DNA of 64,000 nucleotides from the NCBI RefSeq assembly GCF_028682635.1, contig NZ_JANHLK010000018.1:62001-126000 (forward strand). The letters run 5' to 3'. This DNA comes from Pseudomonas putida (GTDB taxonomy: Bacteria; Pseudomonadota; Gammaproteobacteria; Pseudomonadales; Pseudomonadaceae). Made by a program: the position numbers and the translations under genes. This document shows positions 17,461 through 26,316 of this stretch, in pieces; the stretch's first letter is position 1; every line of letters starts with the position of its first letter. A model generated the notes under the pieces. That model searched no databases. It saw only the letters and a list, made by a program, of their open reading frames with translations, and was not told the origin of the DNA.

Positions 17461-18233
17461 TGGGTACTCAACATGGCTTTGGGCATGTAGTGCAGGACGC
17501 GTTTTTCGCTCCAGACCACCGCGCCGTAGGCGAGCACACCGATCAGCGTGAGCATGACGATGGCGACGAACACGCCCGCGGTATTGCCTTGGCCTTCGGC
17601 ATCGACCAGCAGGAAGCCCAGGCCCTGGTTACCGCCGACCAGTTCACCGACGGTGACGCCGATGACGGCCAGGGTCGAAGCAATGCGCAGGCCGGAGAAC
17701 AGCGCGGCCATGGCCGAGGGGAACTCCACCAGGCGGAAGATCTGCCAGCGGCTGGCGTTCATGGTCCGCACCAGGTTGATCATGTCCGGGTCCACGGTGC
17801 GGATGGCCGACAGCACGTTGATCATCACCGGGAAGAACACGATCAGGATGGCGATCAGGATCTTCGGGTAGATGGTGTAGCCCAGCCACATGACGAACAG
17901 CGGGGCGAAGGCGACTTTCGGGGCGATCTGCAGCGCCAGGATGTACGGCGACAGCATGGCCTCGGCGGCGGGCGAGAGGCCCAGCGACACGCCGATCACC
18001 ACACCGAGCAGGGCACCCAGGCCAAAACCGACGATGATTTCGAAGGCGGTGATCAGGGTGTGTTGCCAAAGGCCGCCGCTGTGCCACATCACCAGGCCTT
18101 CCTGGGCCACGCGGCTCAGCTGCGGCATGACGAATTCGGGCATGCCGAGCAATCCCGGGCCCCACTGCCAGAGCACCAGGAACAGGATCAGCAGGGCGAC
18201 GCTGCCGAGCATGGAATTACTGAGGTTTTTCAT
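17457..18233 (-). CDS. ABC transporter permease (SsuC/TauC-like)
   Basis: A 258-residue inner-membrane permease with about six membrane segments and the cytoplasmic EAA-type loop (around NLVRTMNASRWQIFRLVEFP, residues 140-160) that docks on the ATPase. Family: nitrate/sulfonate/taurine/pyrimidine-precursor importers. Gene order ATPase, binding protein, permease with gaps of 36 and 28 bp shows one complete importer for the pathway substrate. Confidence 0.9.
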   Translation of the reverse strand: MKNLSNSMLGSVALLILFLVLWQWGPGLLGMPEFVMPQLSRVAQEGLVMWHSGGLWQHTLITAFEIIVGFGLGALLGVVIGVSLGLSPAAEAMLSPYILALQIAPKVAFAPLFVMWLGYTIYPKILIAILIVFFPVMINVLSAIRTVDPDMINLVRTMNASRWQIFRLVEFPSAMAALFSGLRIASTLAVIGVTVGELVGGNQGLGFLLVDAEGQGNTAGVFVAIVMLTLIGVLAYGAVVWSEKRVLHYMPKAMLSTQ

Positions 18234-18261
18234 CGTGTCGTTACCTTGTCGTCACTGGCCG

Positions 18262-19263
18262 TCATTGCGCGGCTGTTTGGGTGTCGATGAACTGGTTGGT
18301 GTACAGGTCGTCGAGCTTGGGCTCCTGGGTGACGATGCCTTCGCTGACATAGAACTGGCGGACCGCTTCGAGTCGCGCCGGATCGATACGACCCAATACG
18401 GTCTGGTTGGCGTAGACATGCTCGACGTAGAGCTTGAAGATCTTCTCCAGCGAGTCTTCCTTGCCGGCATAGGCGGGTACTGCCTTGGCAAAGGTCACGG
18501 CGGCAGCCCGTGGGTCGGCAATGATGTCGCGCATGCCCTGCAGGGTTGCCTGGACCGCGCCGCGAACGATATCGGGGTGATTCTTGATCGCGTCGTCGGA
18601 GGCGAGGATCGACTGGGCCATGCTTTCGAAAATCTGCGATTGCGGTATCAGCTTGATCTTCAACCCGGCTTCTTCGGCGTTGACCACCCAGTCCGGCACA
18701 CCGGCCATCGCCTCGGCTTTGTTGGCCGAGAACAATTGCCAGACACCGGCCGGGCCGGCGGCCTGGATGTTCACATCGTTCTTGCTCAGGCCAGCTTTGC
18801 GCAGGGAGGCGAGCAGGGCGTAGTAGGTGGTGTCCGAGTAGGACATCACCGTCATGGTCTTGCCCTTGAGGTCGCTGATGGAGTTGATGTTTTGCTCGGC
18901 ATTGGTGGCGATCATGGTCACGCCGCCGGCACCCAGCACCGCGACCGCGCGCACCGGAATCCCGTTGGCCCGCACCACGATCGGGGTATCACCCAGGGCA
19001 CCGCCGAGCATGGCGTTACCGGCGCCGATCTGTTTTGCCACGTCCACGCCACCCTTGGCGGCGATGAACTTCATGTTCAGGTTCTGGGCGGCGTAGTAAC
19101 CCTTCTGCTGCGCGATGATCCACGGAGCGAAGGCCGGCAGGTTCGGTGGCGCCGGCAACAGGTAAGTCACGTCGGTCGACTGCGCCTGGGCGGCGAAGGC
19201 CATGCCCAGGCCGAGCGTGATGGCGGTGACCTGGCTGAAGCGTTGAAACAGAGACTTGAACAT
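18262..19263 (-). CDS. ABC transporter periplasmic substrate-binding protein (SsuA/NMT1-like)
   Basis: A 333-residue exported protein. It has a signal peptide of about 28 residues ending AFAAQAQ, then the NMT1/SsuA-type periplasmic fold with 'PPNLPAFAPWIIAQQKGYYA' at the start of the mature protein. Paralogues bind sulfonates, taurine, nitrate, thiamine precursors or aromatic acids; the ligand here is presumably the compound degraded by the operon. It sits between the ATPase and permease genes. Confidence 0.9.
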   Translation of the reverse strand: MFKSLFQRFSQVTAITLGLGMAFAAQAQSTDVTYLLPAPPNLPAFAPWIIAQQKGYYAAQNLNMKFIAAKGGVDVAKQIGAGNAMLGGALGDTPIVVRANGIPVRAVAVLGAGGVTMIATNAEQNINSISDLKGKTMTVMSYSDTTYYALLASLRKAGLSKNDVNIQAAGPAGVWQLFSANKAEAMAGVPDWVVNAEEAGLKIKLIPQSQIFESMAQSILASDDAIKNHPDIVRGAVQATLQGMRDIIADPRAAAVTFAKAVPAYAGKEDSLEKIFKLYVEHVYANQTVLGRIDPARLEAVRQFYVSEGIVTQEPKLDDLYTNQFIDTQTAAQ

Positions 19264-19299
19264 GCGTACTCCTAATCGGTTGCGTGCCTGCAGGCGTGA

Positions 19300-20151
19300 T
19301 CAATGCAGTTCGGTGTGTTCGCTGACTTGCAGCAACTCCATCAGGCGACCCACCAGCGGGCCGATCTCCGGCAGCTTGCGGCGCTCCAGCGGGTTGTCGC
19401 GAAACGGCAGGTCGATGGTGATTTCTTCGATGATGGTGCCGGGGCGGGCGCTCATGACCAGCAGCCGGTCAGACATGGCGATGCCTTCGATCAGGTCATG
19501 GGTAATGAACAGCGCGGTTTTCTTTTCATCGAACAGCATCCGCGCCATGTCCTGTTGCAGGATCATCTTGGTCTGCGCATCCAGCGCCGAGAATGGCTCG
19601 TCGAGGAACAGCACCTGCGGGTCGACGGCCAGGGTGCGGGCCAGGGCAGCGCGCTGGCGCATGCCGCCCGACAGCTGGAACGGGTAGTGGTCGGCAAAGC
19701 CTTGCAGGTGGCAACGATCGAGCAGATCTTCAGCCACGGCCTGACGCTTGGCGGCCGCCACACCTTGAATTTCCAGGCCCAGTTCGACGTTGCGGCGAAT
19801 GCTGCGCCACGGCATCAACAGGTCTTTTTGCAGCATGAAGGCGACCTGGCGGACCGGGCCGGTGACCGCTTCACCGCCGACGAACACTTCGCCTTCGGAA
19901 GGGCGGTAGAGGCCGGAACCCATATTGAGGATGGTGCTCTTGCCGCAACCGGAAGGGCCGATGATCGACACCACTTCACCACGGCGGATCTTGAAATTGA
20001 CCCCGCGAATGGCGAACGGCGCTTCGGGTTTTCCCTTGGCCGGGAAACATTTGCCGACATTGCGGAATTCAATCTCGGTGGGCTCCAGATCTTCCTTGGG
20101 AGCGGGTTTGTTCCATTGCGGGGCGACGGCGTACATCTCTTTCACAGCCAT
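19300..20151 (-). CDS. ABC transporter ATP-binding protein (SsuB/TauB-like)
   Basis: A 283-residue ATPase, first gene of the 15-kb operon. Walker A GPSGCGKST (65-73), Q-loop near 108, signature LSGGMRQR (160-167), Walker B LFLDEP with D184 and E185, and the switch histidine in FITHDL. An N-terminal extension of about 25 residues precedes the nucleotide-binding domain. Its upstream region holds the likely promoter and IclR operator. Confidence 0.93.
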   Translation of the reverse strand: MAVKEMYAVAPQWNKPAPKEDLEPTEIEFRNVGKCFPAKGKPEAPFAIRGVNFKIRRGEVVSIIGPSGCGKSTILNMGSGLYRPSEGEVFVGGEAVTGPVRQVAFMLQKDLLMPWRSIRRNVELGLEIQGVAAAKRQAVAEDLLDRCHLQGFADHYPFQLSGGMRQRAALARTLAVDPQVLFLDEPFSALDAQTKMILQQDMARMLFDEKKTALFITHDLIEGIAMSDRLLVMSARPGTIIEEITIDLPFRDNPLERRKLPEIGPLVGRLMELLQVSEHTELH

Positions 20152-20496
20152 TGGGAAGGGTCTCTGGTCTGTTTTATAGGTGATACGGCGTTTAGTGCAT
20201 GAACAATGCCAGAGATTGGCAAGGTCCTTATTTTGTTTAAAAAGCGTTTTAAATTAATGAGTTAGCTATTAATCTGAAAATTATCGACGTTTCATATATG
20301 AAACGTGGTTTCTTGTATGGCACGAAATTGCACATCGATCGTGCGAGGCTCGGGGATTTGCGAGGAGGTGGTGCTTTTTCAGGTAACGCTGAGGGTGGGT
20401 AAATGAGGAATTTGTTTTAAATGCGAAACGGACACAGGCCACTGTCGCCCTGCATCGCGCTGGGCTCTGCAAGGCGGATCGAAGTGGTGTGGCGTT
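20152..20496. promoter_or_regulatory. Control region upstream of the aromatic operon
   Basis: 345 bp without a convincing gene. It contains the IclR-type palindrome at 20287-20306 and an AT-rich inverted repeat TTTAAAA-AGCG-TTTTAAA at 20236-20253, nearer the ABC start. The operon promoter on the minus strand should lie between these and 20151; I cannot fix a -35/-10 pair with confidence. The glucosidase gene on the other side ends at 20497, so only the ABC operon starts here. Confidence 0.6.
20287..20306. promoter_or_regulatory. Perfect 20-bp palindrome, predicted IclR operator
   Basis: ACGTTTCATATATGAAACGT is a perfect inverted repeat with no mismatch. Its core TTTCATATATGAAA has the TTTCA/TGAAA half sites seen in operators of IclR-family regulators. 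It is centred about 145 bp upstream of the ABC ATPase ATG, the first gene of the operon that contains the only IclR gene in this window. Confidence 0.65.
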
Positions 20497-22653
20497 TTAG
20501 AGTTTGACATCCAGGCGAATCAAATCCGGCCCTTGCTGCCGTTCGATATACGCAGCCACGCCGTCACCGATTCTCTGGAAACAAAGGTCGACGCAGTGCT
20601 CATTGAATCTCAGCTTGCGCACTTCCAGGCGATCGATGCCAATGGGAAGATGGGGGTGTCGAATGACCACACGGCGAGCTGCAGCATCAATGGTAATCCC
20701 CAGGCAGGCGTGCAGGAGCATGAACACTGAGCCAGCTGCCCAGGCCTGAGGTAAACAGGCCACCGGGTAAGCGACGGGTGTCTCACCGGGGGCGCGCTTG
20801 AATCCGCAAAACAGCTCCGGTAATCGCATGCCGAAGAAGGCAGCCGCTTCGAACATTCCGCTCAGCAATCGGACAGCGCCAGTGTGTTCGCCGTATCGAC
20901 TGATACCTGCTGCACACAGGGCGACATCGTGAGGCCAGACCGATCCATTGTGATAAGACATGGGGTTGAAGCGGATGGCCCCCGTTTCCAGCGTCCTGAC
21001 GCCCCAGCCATTGTAGAAGGCGTTAGTGAGAAGTTGCTGTGCAACGGCCTTGCCTCGCTCAGCCGAAGGTAAGCCGGTAAACAGCAGATGACCCACGTTT
21101 GAGGCCCTCACTTCGCAACGCTCGCCGTTTCCGTCAAGGGCGAGTGCATAAAATTGCCGATCCTTCATCCAGAAGCAGCGTTCAACCGCCTCACGTAATT
21201 TGTTTGCACAGGTTTGCCAGTGTTCCGCTGCCTGGTTATCGCCTCGGCGCCTGGCCAATGTGCTCATGCTCAAATAAGCGCGCCAAGCGTAGCCCTGCAC
21301 TTCCACCAACGCGATAGGCCCTTCAGGCGAGCGACCATCCTGGTGGAAAATGGAATCGTGGCTGTCTTTCCAGCCCTGATTGGCCAAACCGGTGAGTTCC
21401 CCTCGCTGGTAAGTGATAAAACCTTCGGCATTCCTTGATGCATTGTTTTCCATCCATGACGTTGCCAGTTCAAGTGCCGGCCATAGCACCTCGATGAGCG
21501 CCAGATCTTCGGTGCGTCGTACATAGGCGCCGGCCAACATCAGGAACAAGGGCGTTGTATCGACGCCTCCGTAATAGCGAGCAAAGGGTAATTCGTTGAG
21601 TCTCGACATTTCCCCCTGCCGCGTCTCATGCATGATCTTTCCCGGTTCGGCATCACGGAATGTCGAGGTTTCGGTGGCTTGATGCGCGGCCAGGTAGGCG
21701 AGTACTCCGCGCGCCAGTGAGGGGTTAAGCCACAGGGATTGATAGGCCGTGATGATGGCGTCACGTCCGAATGGCGTGGAGTACCAGGGAACGCCGGCAT
21801 ACGGATAGGGGCCAGTCGGAAGGTCTGCCGTCAGTAAGGCCAGGTCGGCACGGGATTTATTGAGCCAGGCCTGGAACAAGCGGCCTGAAGCTAAGATGCG
21901 CGCGCCTCGTTGTTCTTTGTTACGCATTGCACGGCAAGCCAGAGCGGCAGCGGATCGATAGCGCTGACGCCCCGGCTGCATGATGCTTGAACCGACCTCA
22001 ATATAAAGCTCATGGCTTTTATGCGGGCCTATTTCAATTTGAAAGCTGGCATTGTCGCCGTTGATGTGCGTTGGCTCGGTGCAAAAGCTGATCGCCATGC
22101 TGCGCGGCTGTTTGTCCAGGCCCTCGTAGCACACGACGACCCCTTGTCTGGATACCTGCGGCTCGGAGAGTGTGCCGCGCAAAGGCCGGCTTTGACCGCG
22201 AACCTCGAACATATCCCGGAAGTCGCCGGCGAAACGCAAATTGATCGGCAACAGACTGGGTTGATCACTGTAATTGAACAGGCTGATGCACTCGAACATG
22301 CGTTCCTCCCAAAGGAAACGCTTGCGTCCGATATGGATAACGCCCTGTGGCGTGGTTTCTTCGCCTAACAGGGGCAGGGGATGATTGGTTAAATGAGAGA
22401 TGAAGTAGACGTTGTCCTGGCTGACTGACGCGGACAGCAGGGATGGACGTTGTCCAGCGACACTCAACTGGTAGACGGAAAGGAGTCGGGTGTCGTGATG
22501 GAATAACCCTACGGCACCAGGCTCGATGTCACCGAATGCGTTGGCCACCAGGTAGGTGTTATGGTCGACCAGCACAAACAGGTTTTGAGCGCCTGGCTCA
22601 TTGACGAGGGGGACTTGTTGCGGGGATTCAGGTGAACCGGATGTGATTGTCAT
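20497..22653 (-). CDS. Amylo-alpha-1,6-glucosidase / glycogen debranching-type protein
   Basis: A 718-residue protein with two parts. The N-terminal beta-rich 'bis' domain of bacterial glycogen-debranching-like proteins (about 20-220) begins with FVLVDHNTYLVANAFGDI. The C-terminal (alpha/alpha)6 toroid (about 270-690) contains 'GVPWYSTPFGRDAIITA', which carries the acidic catalytic region. Family members cleave alpha-1,6 branches or small glucosides; no signal peptide, so cytoplasmic. The next gene, 27 bp beyond its start in the 5' direction, is a glycosyltransferase, suggesting a joint role in storage or osmoprotective glucan metabolism. Confidence 0.85.
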   Translation of the reverse strand: MTITSGSPESPQQVPLVNEPGAQNLFVLVDHNTYLVANAFGDIEPGAVGLFHHDTRLLSVYQLSVAGQRPSLLSASVSQDNVYFISHLTNHPLPLLGEETTPQGVIHIGRKRFLWEERMFECISLFNYSDQPSLLPINLRFAGDFRDMFEVRGQSRPLRGTLSEPQVSRQGVVVCYEGLDKQPRSMAISFCTEPTHINGDNASFQIEIGPHKSHELYIEVGSSIMQPGRQRYRSAAALACRAMRNKEQRGARILASGRLFQAWLNKSRADLALLTADLPTGPYPYAGVPWYSTPFGRDAIITAYQSLWLNPSLARGVLAYLAAHQATETSTFRDAEPGKIMHETRQGEMSRLNELPFARYYGGVDTTPLFLMLAGAYVRRTEDLALIEVLWPALELATSWMENNASRNAEGFITYQRGELTGLANQGWKDSHDSIFHQDGRSPEGPIALVEVQGYAWRAYLSMSTLARRRGDNQAAEHWQTCANKLREAVERCFWMKDRQFYALALDGNGERCEVRASNVGHLLFTGLPSAERGKAVAQQLLTNAFYNGWGVRTLETGAIRFNPMSYHNGSVWPHDVALCAAGISRYGEHTGAVRLLSGMFEAAAFFGMRLPELFCGFKRAPGETPVAYPVACLPQAWAAGSVFMLLHACLGITIDAAARRVVIRHPHLPIGIDRLEVRKLRFNEHCVDLCFQRIGDGVAAYIERQQGPDLIRLDVKL

Positions 22654-22680
22654 GGGATTGGCCTGAAGGCATCGCGAGTA

Positions 22681-23709
22681 TCAACCTGCGGTCAGTGTTC
22701 GATACAGGTCGACATACCGCTGCGCCATTACCTTGGCGGAAAAACGATTGACGAAAACGTCACGTATAGCCTGTCGATCAAGTTCAAGTACCTGACGGGT
22801 AGCGACCACAGCCTCTTGTTCGCTATTGATTATGAAGCCGGTGACGCCATGTTCAACCACTTCGGGGACGGAACCACAATTCCAGGCGATAACCGGTGTA
22901 CCGCAAGCCATTGCCTCTATCATGACTAATCCGAATGGTTCGGGCCAATCAATGGGAAATAACAAGGCTCTGGCGTTTCCCAGGAAGTCGGATTTCTCAT
23001 GATCTCCTATCTCTCCGATATATTCGATGCCGGGAAGTGTAAGCAAAGGACATATGCGCTGTTCGAAATATTCACGATCAGCGGCATCGACTTTGGCGGC
23101 GATCTTTAACGGCAACCCGGCAGCAAGGGCAATGTTGATTGCACGATCGGGGCGTTTTTCAGGAGATATTCTCCCCAGAAACGCCAGATAATCCCCTGAA
23201 CTTCGATGCAGGCTAAAGCTGGTATGAGACAAACCGTGATAGATCGTGTCGATCCAGTTTGCATCTGGCAGTGGCGTACGCTGATGTCGGGAGATGGATA
23301 CAAGAGGATAGCGATGCCATCGCGAATAGGCACCCTCAAGATCTTTCATATCCAGCCTGCCATGAAGGGTGGTCAATACCTTGTGCGCAATATCTTCAAA
23401 AAAAGGGAAGTGCAGCAAGTCAACGTGAAAATGCAAGACATCGAACTCGCCAGCTCGGTGCTGTACTTCAGAAAGCAAGCTTAAATGACAGGCAAGTTCG
23501 GATTTCAGCGGCGTTTGATCCAGTCTCAACGCTTGATCGCGACCCGTCACCAGGACGCCAGCCGTGTGTGACCCATTGGCGGCGAACAAGGTGACTTCGT
23601 GTCCCAGTTCTACCAAGGCATCTGTCAGGTGTGCGACGACCCTTTCGGTACCCCCGTACAGCGAGGGTGGGACGGACTCATATAACGGAGCAATTTGCGC
23701 TATTTTCAT
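22681..23709 (-). CDS. Family 4 glycosyltransferase
   Basis: A 342-residue GT-B fold retaining glycosyltransferase. The N-terminal domain starts MKIAQIAPLYESVPPSLYGG, with the glycine-rich acceptor loop GGTERVV. The C-terminal donor domain has GRISPEKRPD near 190 and the EPFGLVMIEA motif, whose two glutamates bind the nucleotide sugar. It lacks an N-terminal membrane segment. It is upstream of the debranching-type gene in the same orientation and probably in one operon with it. Confidence 0.88.
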   Translation of the reverse strand: MKIAQIAPLYESVPPSLYGGTERVVAHLTDALVELGHEVTLFAANGSHTAGVLVTGRDQALRLDQTPLKSELACHLSLLSEVQHRAGEFDVLHFHVDLLHFPFFEDIAHKVLTTLHGRLDMKDLEGAYSRWHRYPLVSISRHQRTPLPDANWIDTIYHGLSHTSFSLHRSSGDYLAFLGRISPEKRPDRAINIALAAGLPLKIAAKVDAADREYFEQRICPLLTLPGIEYIGEIGDHEKSDFLGNARALLFPIDWPEPFGLVMIEAMACGTPVIAWNCGSVPEVVEHGVTGFIINSEQEAVVATRQVLELDRQAIRDVFVNRFSAKVMAQRYVDLYRTLTAG

Positions 23710-23826
23710 GATGGCCGTCCTGCGGTTGATTCATGACCTTGCGTCACCGTGAAAGTTAGACCTTTATATTGTCGGGTTAAGTTTTACGGCTACGACAAGC
23801 GGCACCCTTCATAGGCAAGTTAACGA

Positions 23827-24198
23827 TTATTTGCTGCCATGATAGATCCCCTGATTCACGTCGACTGGAAGACAGCCAGGGTAGCGCTGGATTGTTCTCG
23901 TCCGAGCCTCATTCAAAAGCGCGGATTTTCGAGTGCTGCCATCGATGGTGTTTTGCAGCTGCGGTGAGGGAAATTGTTCCTCCAGTAAAGTGATATGTTC
24001 CAGCGCCTCTCTAAACAGGTATTTAGCTTTTTCCTGCAGCTGCAAATAAATAAGAAACATTTCGCTGTCGAAATCACTGCGATCAAGGAGATCGAGCGCT
24101 GACCGGTTGATGGCGTTCGCTTCCTCGAACAGCTTTCGGTTCTGCTCCATCGCTACGCGGCGGCAAGCAATAATCTGGTCGGCTGAATAGTTCGACAT
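23827..24198 (-). CDS. Conserved hypothetical protein
   Basis: A 123-residue soluble, largely helical protein that I do not recognise as a named family. The middle third (EMFLIYLQLQEKAKYLFREALEHI in outline) is heptad-like and acidic. I start it at the ATG at 24198, with GTGGAAACC before it; the frame extends 26 codons upstream without sign of coding. It precedes the glycosyltransferase and debranching genes on the same strand, with a 117-bp gap, and may be a stress-linked member of that group. Confidence 0.55.
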   Translation of the reverse strand: MSNYSADQIIACRRVAMEQNRKLFEEANAINRSALDLLDRSDFDSEMFLIYLQLQEKAKYLFREALEHITLLEEQFPSPQLQNTIDGSTRKSALLNEARTRTIQRYPGCLPVDVNQGIYHGSK

Positions 24199-24388
24199 GA
24201 TGGTTTCCACCTTCAAATCATCCCTGTCATTTAGCGGATCGCCCACATCCTGAAATGGGTGTCGGTTTCGGTTCACTAAAATTCAGACCGTGCGATCGGC
24301 AGGGATTATCAAAGAGGTTCTATTTAAAAAATCGATTATTTGCAGGGGCCGATTGCTGCCTGTGGCGACGTCAACACAACATGAGCAA

Positions 24389-24409
24389 GCCAGGGCGTAA
24401 TGCCCTGGC
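24389..24409 (-). terminator. Hairpin after the transketolase operon
   Basis: Perfect 8-bp stem GCCAGGGC / GCCCTGGC with a GTAAT loop, about 20 bases past the stop of the transketolase C-terminal subunit. No long U run follows on the minus strand, so its strength as an intrinsic terminator is uncertain. Confidence 0.5.
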
Positions 24410-24430
24410 AGATAGCAGATGTCCTCGCCG

Positions 24431-25453
24431 TTACAGCCAGGCTTTGATTTGCGTGCACACGGCTTGAGTGGAGATGCCATAACGATCATGCAGCGTCGGC
24501 AAAGCACCGGCATCGAGGAACGCGTCGGGCAAGGCAATCTGCCTGAAGGTGGGCGTCACCCCGTTGCGCAGCAGCACCCCGGCAACGGCTTCGCCCAGTC
24601 CCCCAATAATCGAACTGTTTTCTGCGGTGACCACCAGTCGACCTGACTTCCTTGCCTCGGCAAGAATGGTTTGCTCATCCAATGGCTTGATCGTCGGCAC
24701 GTGCATCACGGCGACATCGATGCCGTCCGCTTGCAGTTCCTTGGCCGCTTCCAGTGCGCGCATGGTCATCAGGCCTGTAGAGATGATCAGCACATCGTTG
24801 CCGGTGCGCAGGGTCTTTGCCTTGCCGATCTCGAACTTGTAGCCGTACTCGTCCAGCACCAGCGGTACATTGCCGCGCAGCAAACGCATGTATACCGGCC
24901 CCTGATGCGCGGCGATGGCGGGCACGGCCTGCTCGATTTCCAGGGCATCGCAGGGGTCGACGATCATCAGGTTGGGCATGGCGCGGAAGATGGCCAGGTC
25001 GTCCGTGGCCTGGTGGCTGGGGCCGTAACCGGTGGTGAGGCCGGGCAGGCCGCAGACGATCTTGACGTTGAGGTTTTCCTCGGCAATCGCCATGCAGATG
25101 AAGTCGTAGGCGCGGCGTGAGGCGAACACCGCATAAGTCGTGGCGAAAGGTACGAAGCCTTCGCGGGCCATACCGGCGGCCGCACTCATCAGCAGTTGCT
25201 CGGCCATGCCCATCTGATAGAACCGGTCGGGATGGGCCTTGGCGAAGATGTGCAGGTCGGTGTACCTGGACAGGTCGGCGGACAGGCCGACGATGTCCTG
25301 ACGCTGATCTGCCAGCGCGGCTAATGCATGCCCGAAAGGTGCCGATCTGGTGGCCTGGCCTTCCGAGGCAATGGAGGCGATCATCGCCGAGGTGGTCAGG
25401 CGTTTCCTGGTCGGTTCGGCAGTCGAAGTCGGAGTGTTGGCTGCATTGCTCAT
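24431..25453 (-). CDS. Transketolase, C-terminal subunit
   Basis: A 340-residue protein covering the PYR domain and the C-terminal domain of transketolase. The PYR domain, around 40-200, has the catalytic GMAEQLLMSAAAGMAREG region whose glutamate activates thiamine diphosphate. Full-length transketolase is about 660 residues; here the enzyme is split, and the partner is encoded immediately upstream with a four-base overlap (ATGA). The first 30 residues are low-complexity Thr/Ser/Ala. Such split enzymes in carbohydrate clusters transfer a two-carbon ketol unit from a dedicated substrate rather than serving the general pentose phosphate pathway (inference). Confidence 0.9.
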   Translation of the reverse strand: MSNAANTPTSTAEPTRKRLTTSAMIASIASEGQATRSAPFGHALAALADQRQDIVGLSADLSRYTDLHIFAKAHPDRFYQMGMAEQLLMSAAAGMAREGFVPFATTYAVFASRRAYDFICMAIAEENLNVKIVCGLPGLTTGYGPSHQATDDLAIFRAMPNLMIVDPCDALEIEQAVPAIAAHQGPVYMRLLRGNVPLVLDEYGYKFEIGKAKTLRTGNDVLIISTGLMTMRALEAAKELQADGIDVAVMHVPTIKPLDEQTILAEARKSGRLVVTAENSSIIGGLGEAVAGVLLRNGVTPTFRQIALPDAFLDAGALPTLHDRYGISTQAVCTQIKAWL

Positions 25454-26298
25454 TGGTTTTTTCCTTCTTCAAGATTGTTCAGTGCCAGATCCCATTCGTG
25501 TTCTTCCACGCGGATGAAGTGCGTCTTTTCCCGGGTTTCCAGGAAGGGCACGCCTTTGCCCATTTTGGTGTCGCAGATGATCACCCGCGGCTGAGTGCCG
25601 GAATGATTGCGCGCGACATCGAACGCGGTGACCAGCGCCTCCAGGTCATTGCCGTCGACGCGCTGGGTGAACCAGCCAAACGCTTGCCAGCGATCGACGA
25701 TGGGTTCGAAGGACAGGATTTCACTGGAGTAGCCGTCGGCTTGCTGGTTGTTGACGTCGACGATGGCGATGAGGTTGTCGAGCTTCCAATGCGATGCCGA
25801 CATCACGGCTTCCCAGGTCGAGCCTTCATTCAGTTCGCCGTCGGACAGCAAGTTGTAAACGAAGGAAGGCGAGCCTTTGCGCTTGAGGCCCAGGCAGGCA
25901 CCCACCGCGATGCCCAGGCCCTGACCCAGCGAACCACCGGTGATTTCCATGCCTGGCGTGTAGGCGGCCATGCCCGACATAGGCAGGCGGCTGTCGTCTG
26001 CGCCGTAGGTTTCCAACTCATCGAGCGGGATTATTTCGGCTTCGATCAAGGCCGCGTACAGCGCAATGGCGTAGTGACCGATTGACAGGTAGAAGCGATC
26101 GCGGGCTTCCCAATCAGGGTCTTCGGGCCGATGGTTCAGGGCATGGAAGTAGGACACCGCCAGCAGGTCGGCAGCGCCGAGGGCCTGGCCGACGTAGCCT
26201 TGGCCCTGGACCTGGCCCATGCGCAACGCGTGGCGACGAATGTTGTGGGCGCGCTCCGCCAGGGTCTTGGGTGTTACGAATGAAGGATGGGCAGTCAT
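25450..26298 (-). CDS. Transketolase, N-terminal subunit
   Basis: A 282-residue PP domain of transketolase. The family stretch GGSLGQGLGIAVG is near 120-132, and the thiamine diphosphate/Mg motif reads SDGELNEGS ... NNQQ; the usual GDG is SDG here, as often found in split forms. The stop overlaps the C-terminal subunit's start by four bases, so equal amounts are expected. Upstream is the MFS carrier, 18 bp away. Confidence 0.9.
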   Translation of the reverse strand: MTAHPSFVTPKTLAERAHNIRRHALRMGQVQGQGYVGQALGAADLLAVSYFHALNHRPEDPDWEARDRFYLSIGHYAIALYAALIEAEIIPLDELETYGADDSRLPMSGMAAYTPGMEITGGSLGQGLGIAVGACLGLKRKGSPSFVYNLLSDGELNEGSTWEAVMSASHWKLDNLIAIVDVNNQQADGYSSEILSFEPIVDRWQAFGWFTQRVDGNDLEALVTAFDVARNHSGTQPRVIICDTKMGKGVPFLETREKTHFIRVEEHEWDLALNNLEEGKNQ

Positions 26299-26316
26299 GG
26301 TGAATACTCCTGTGAA

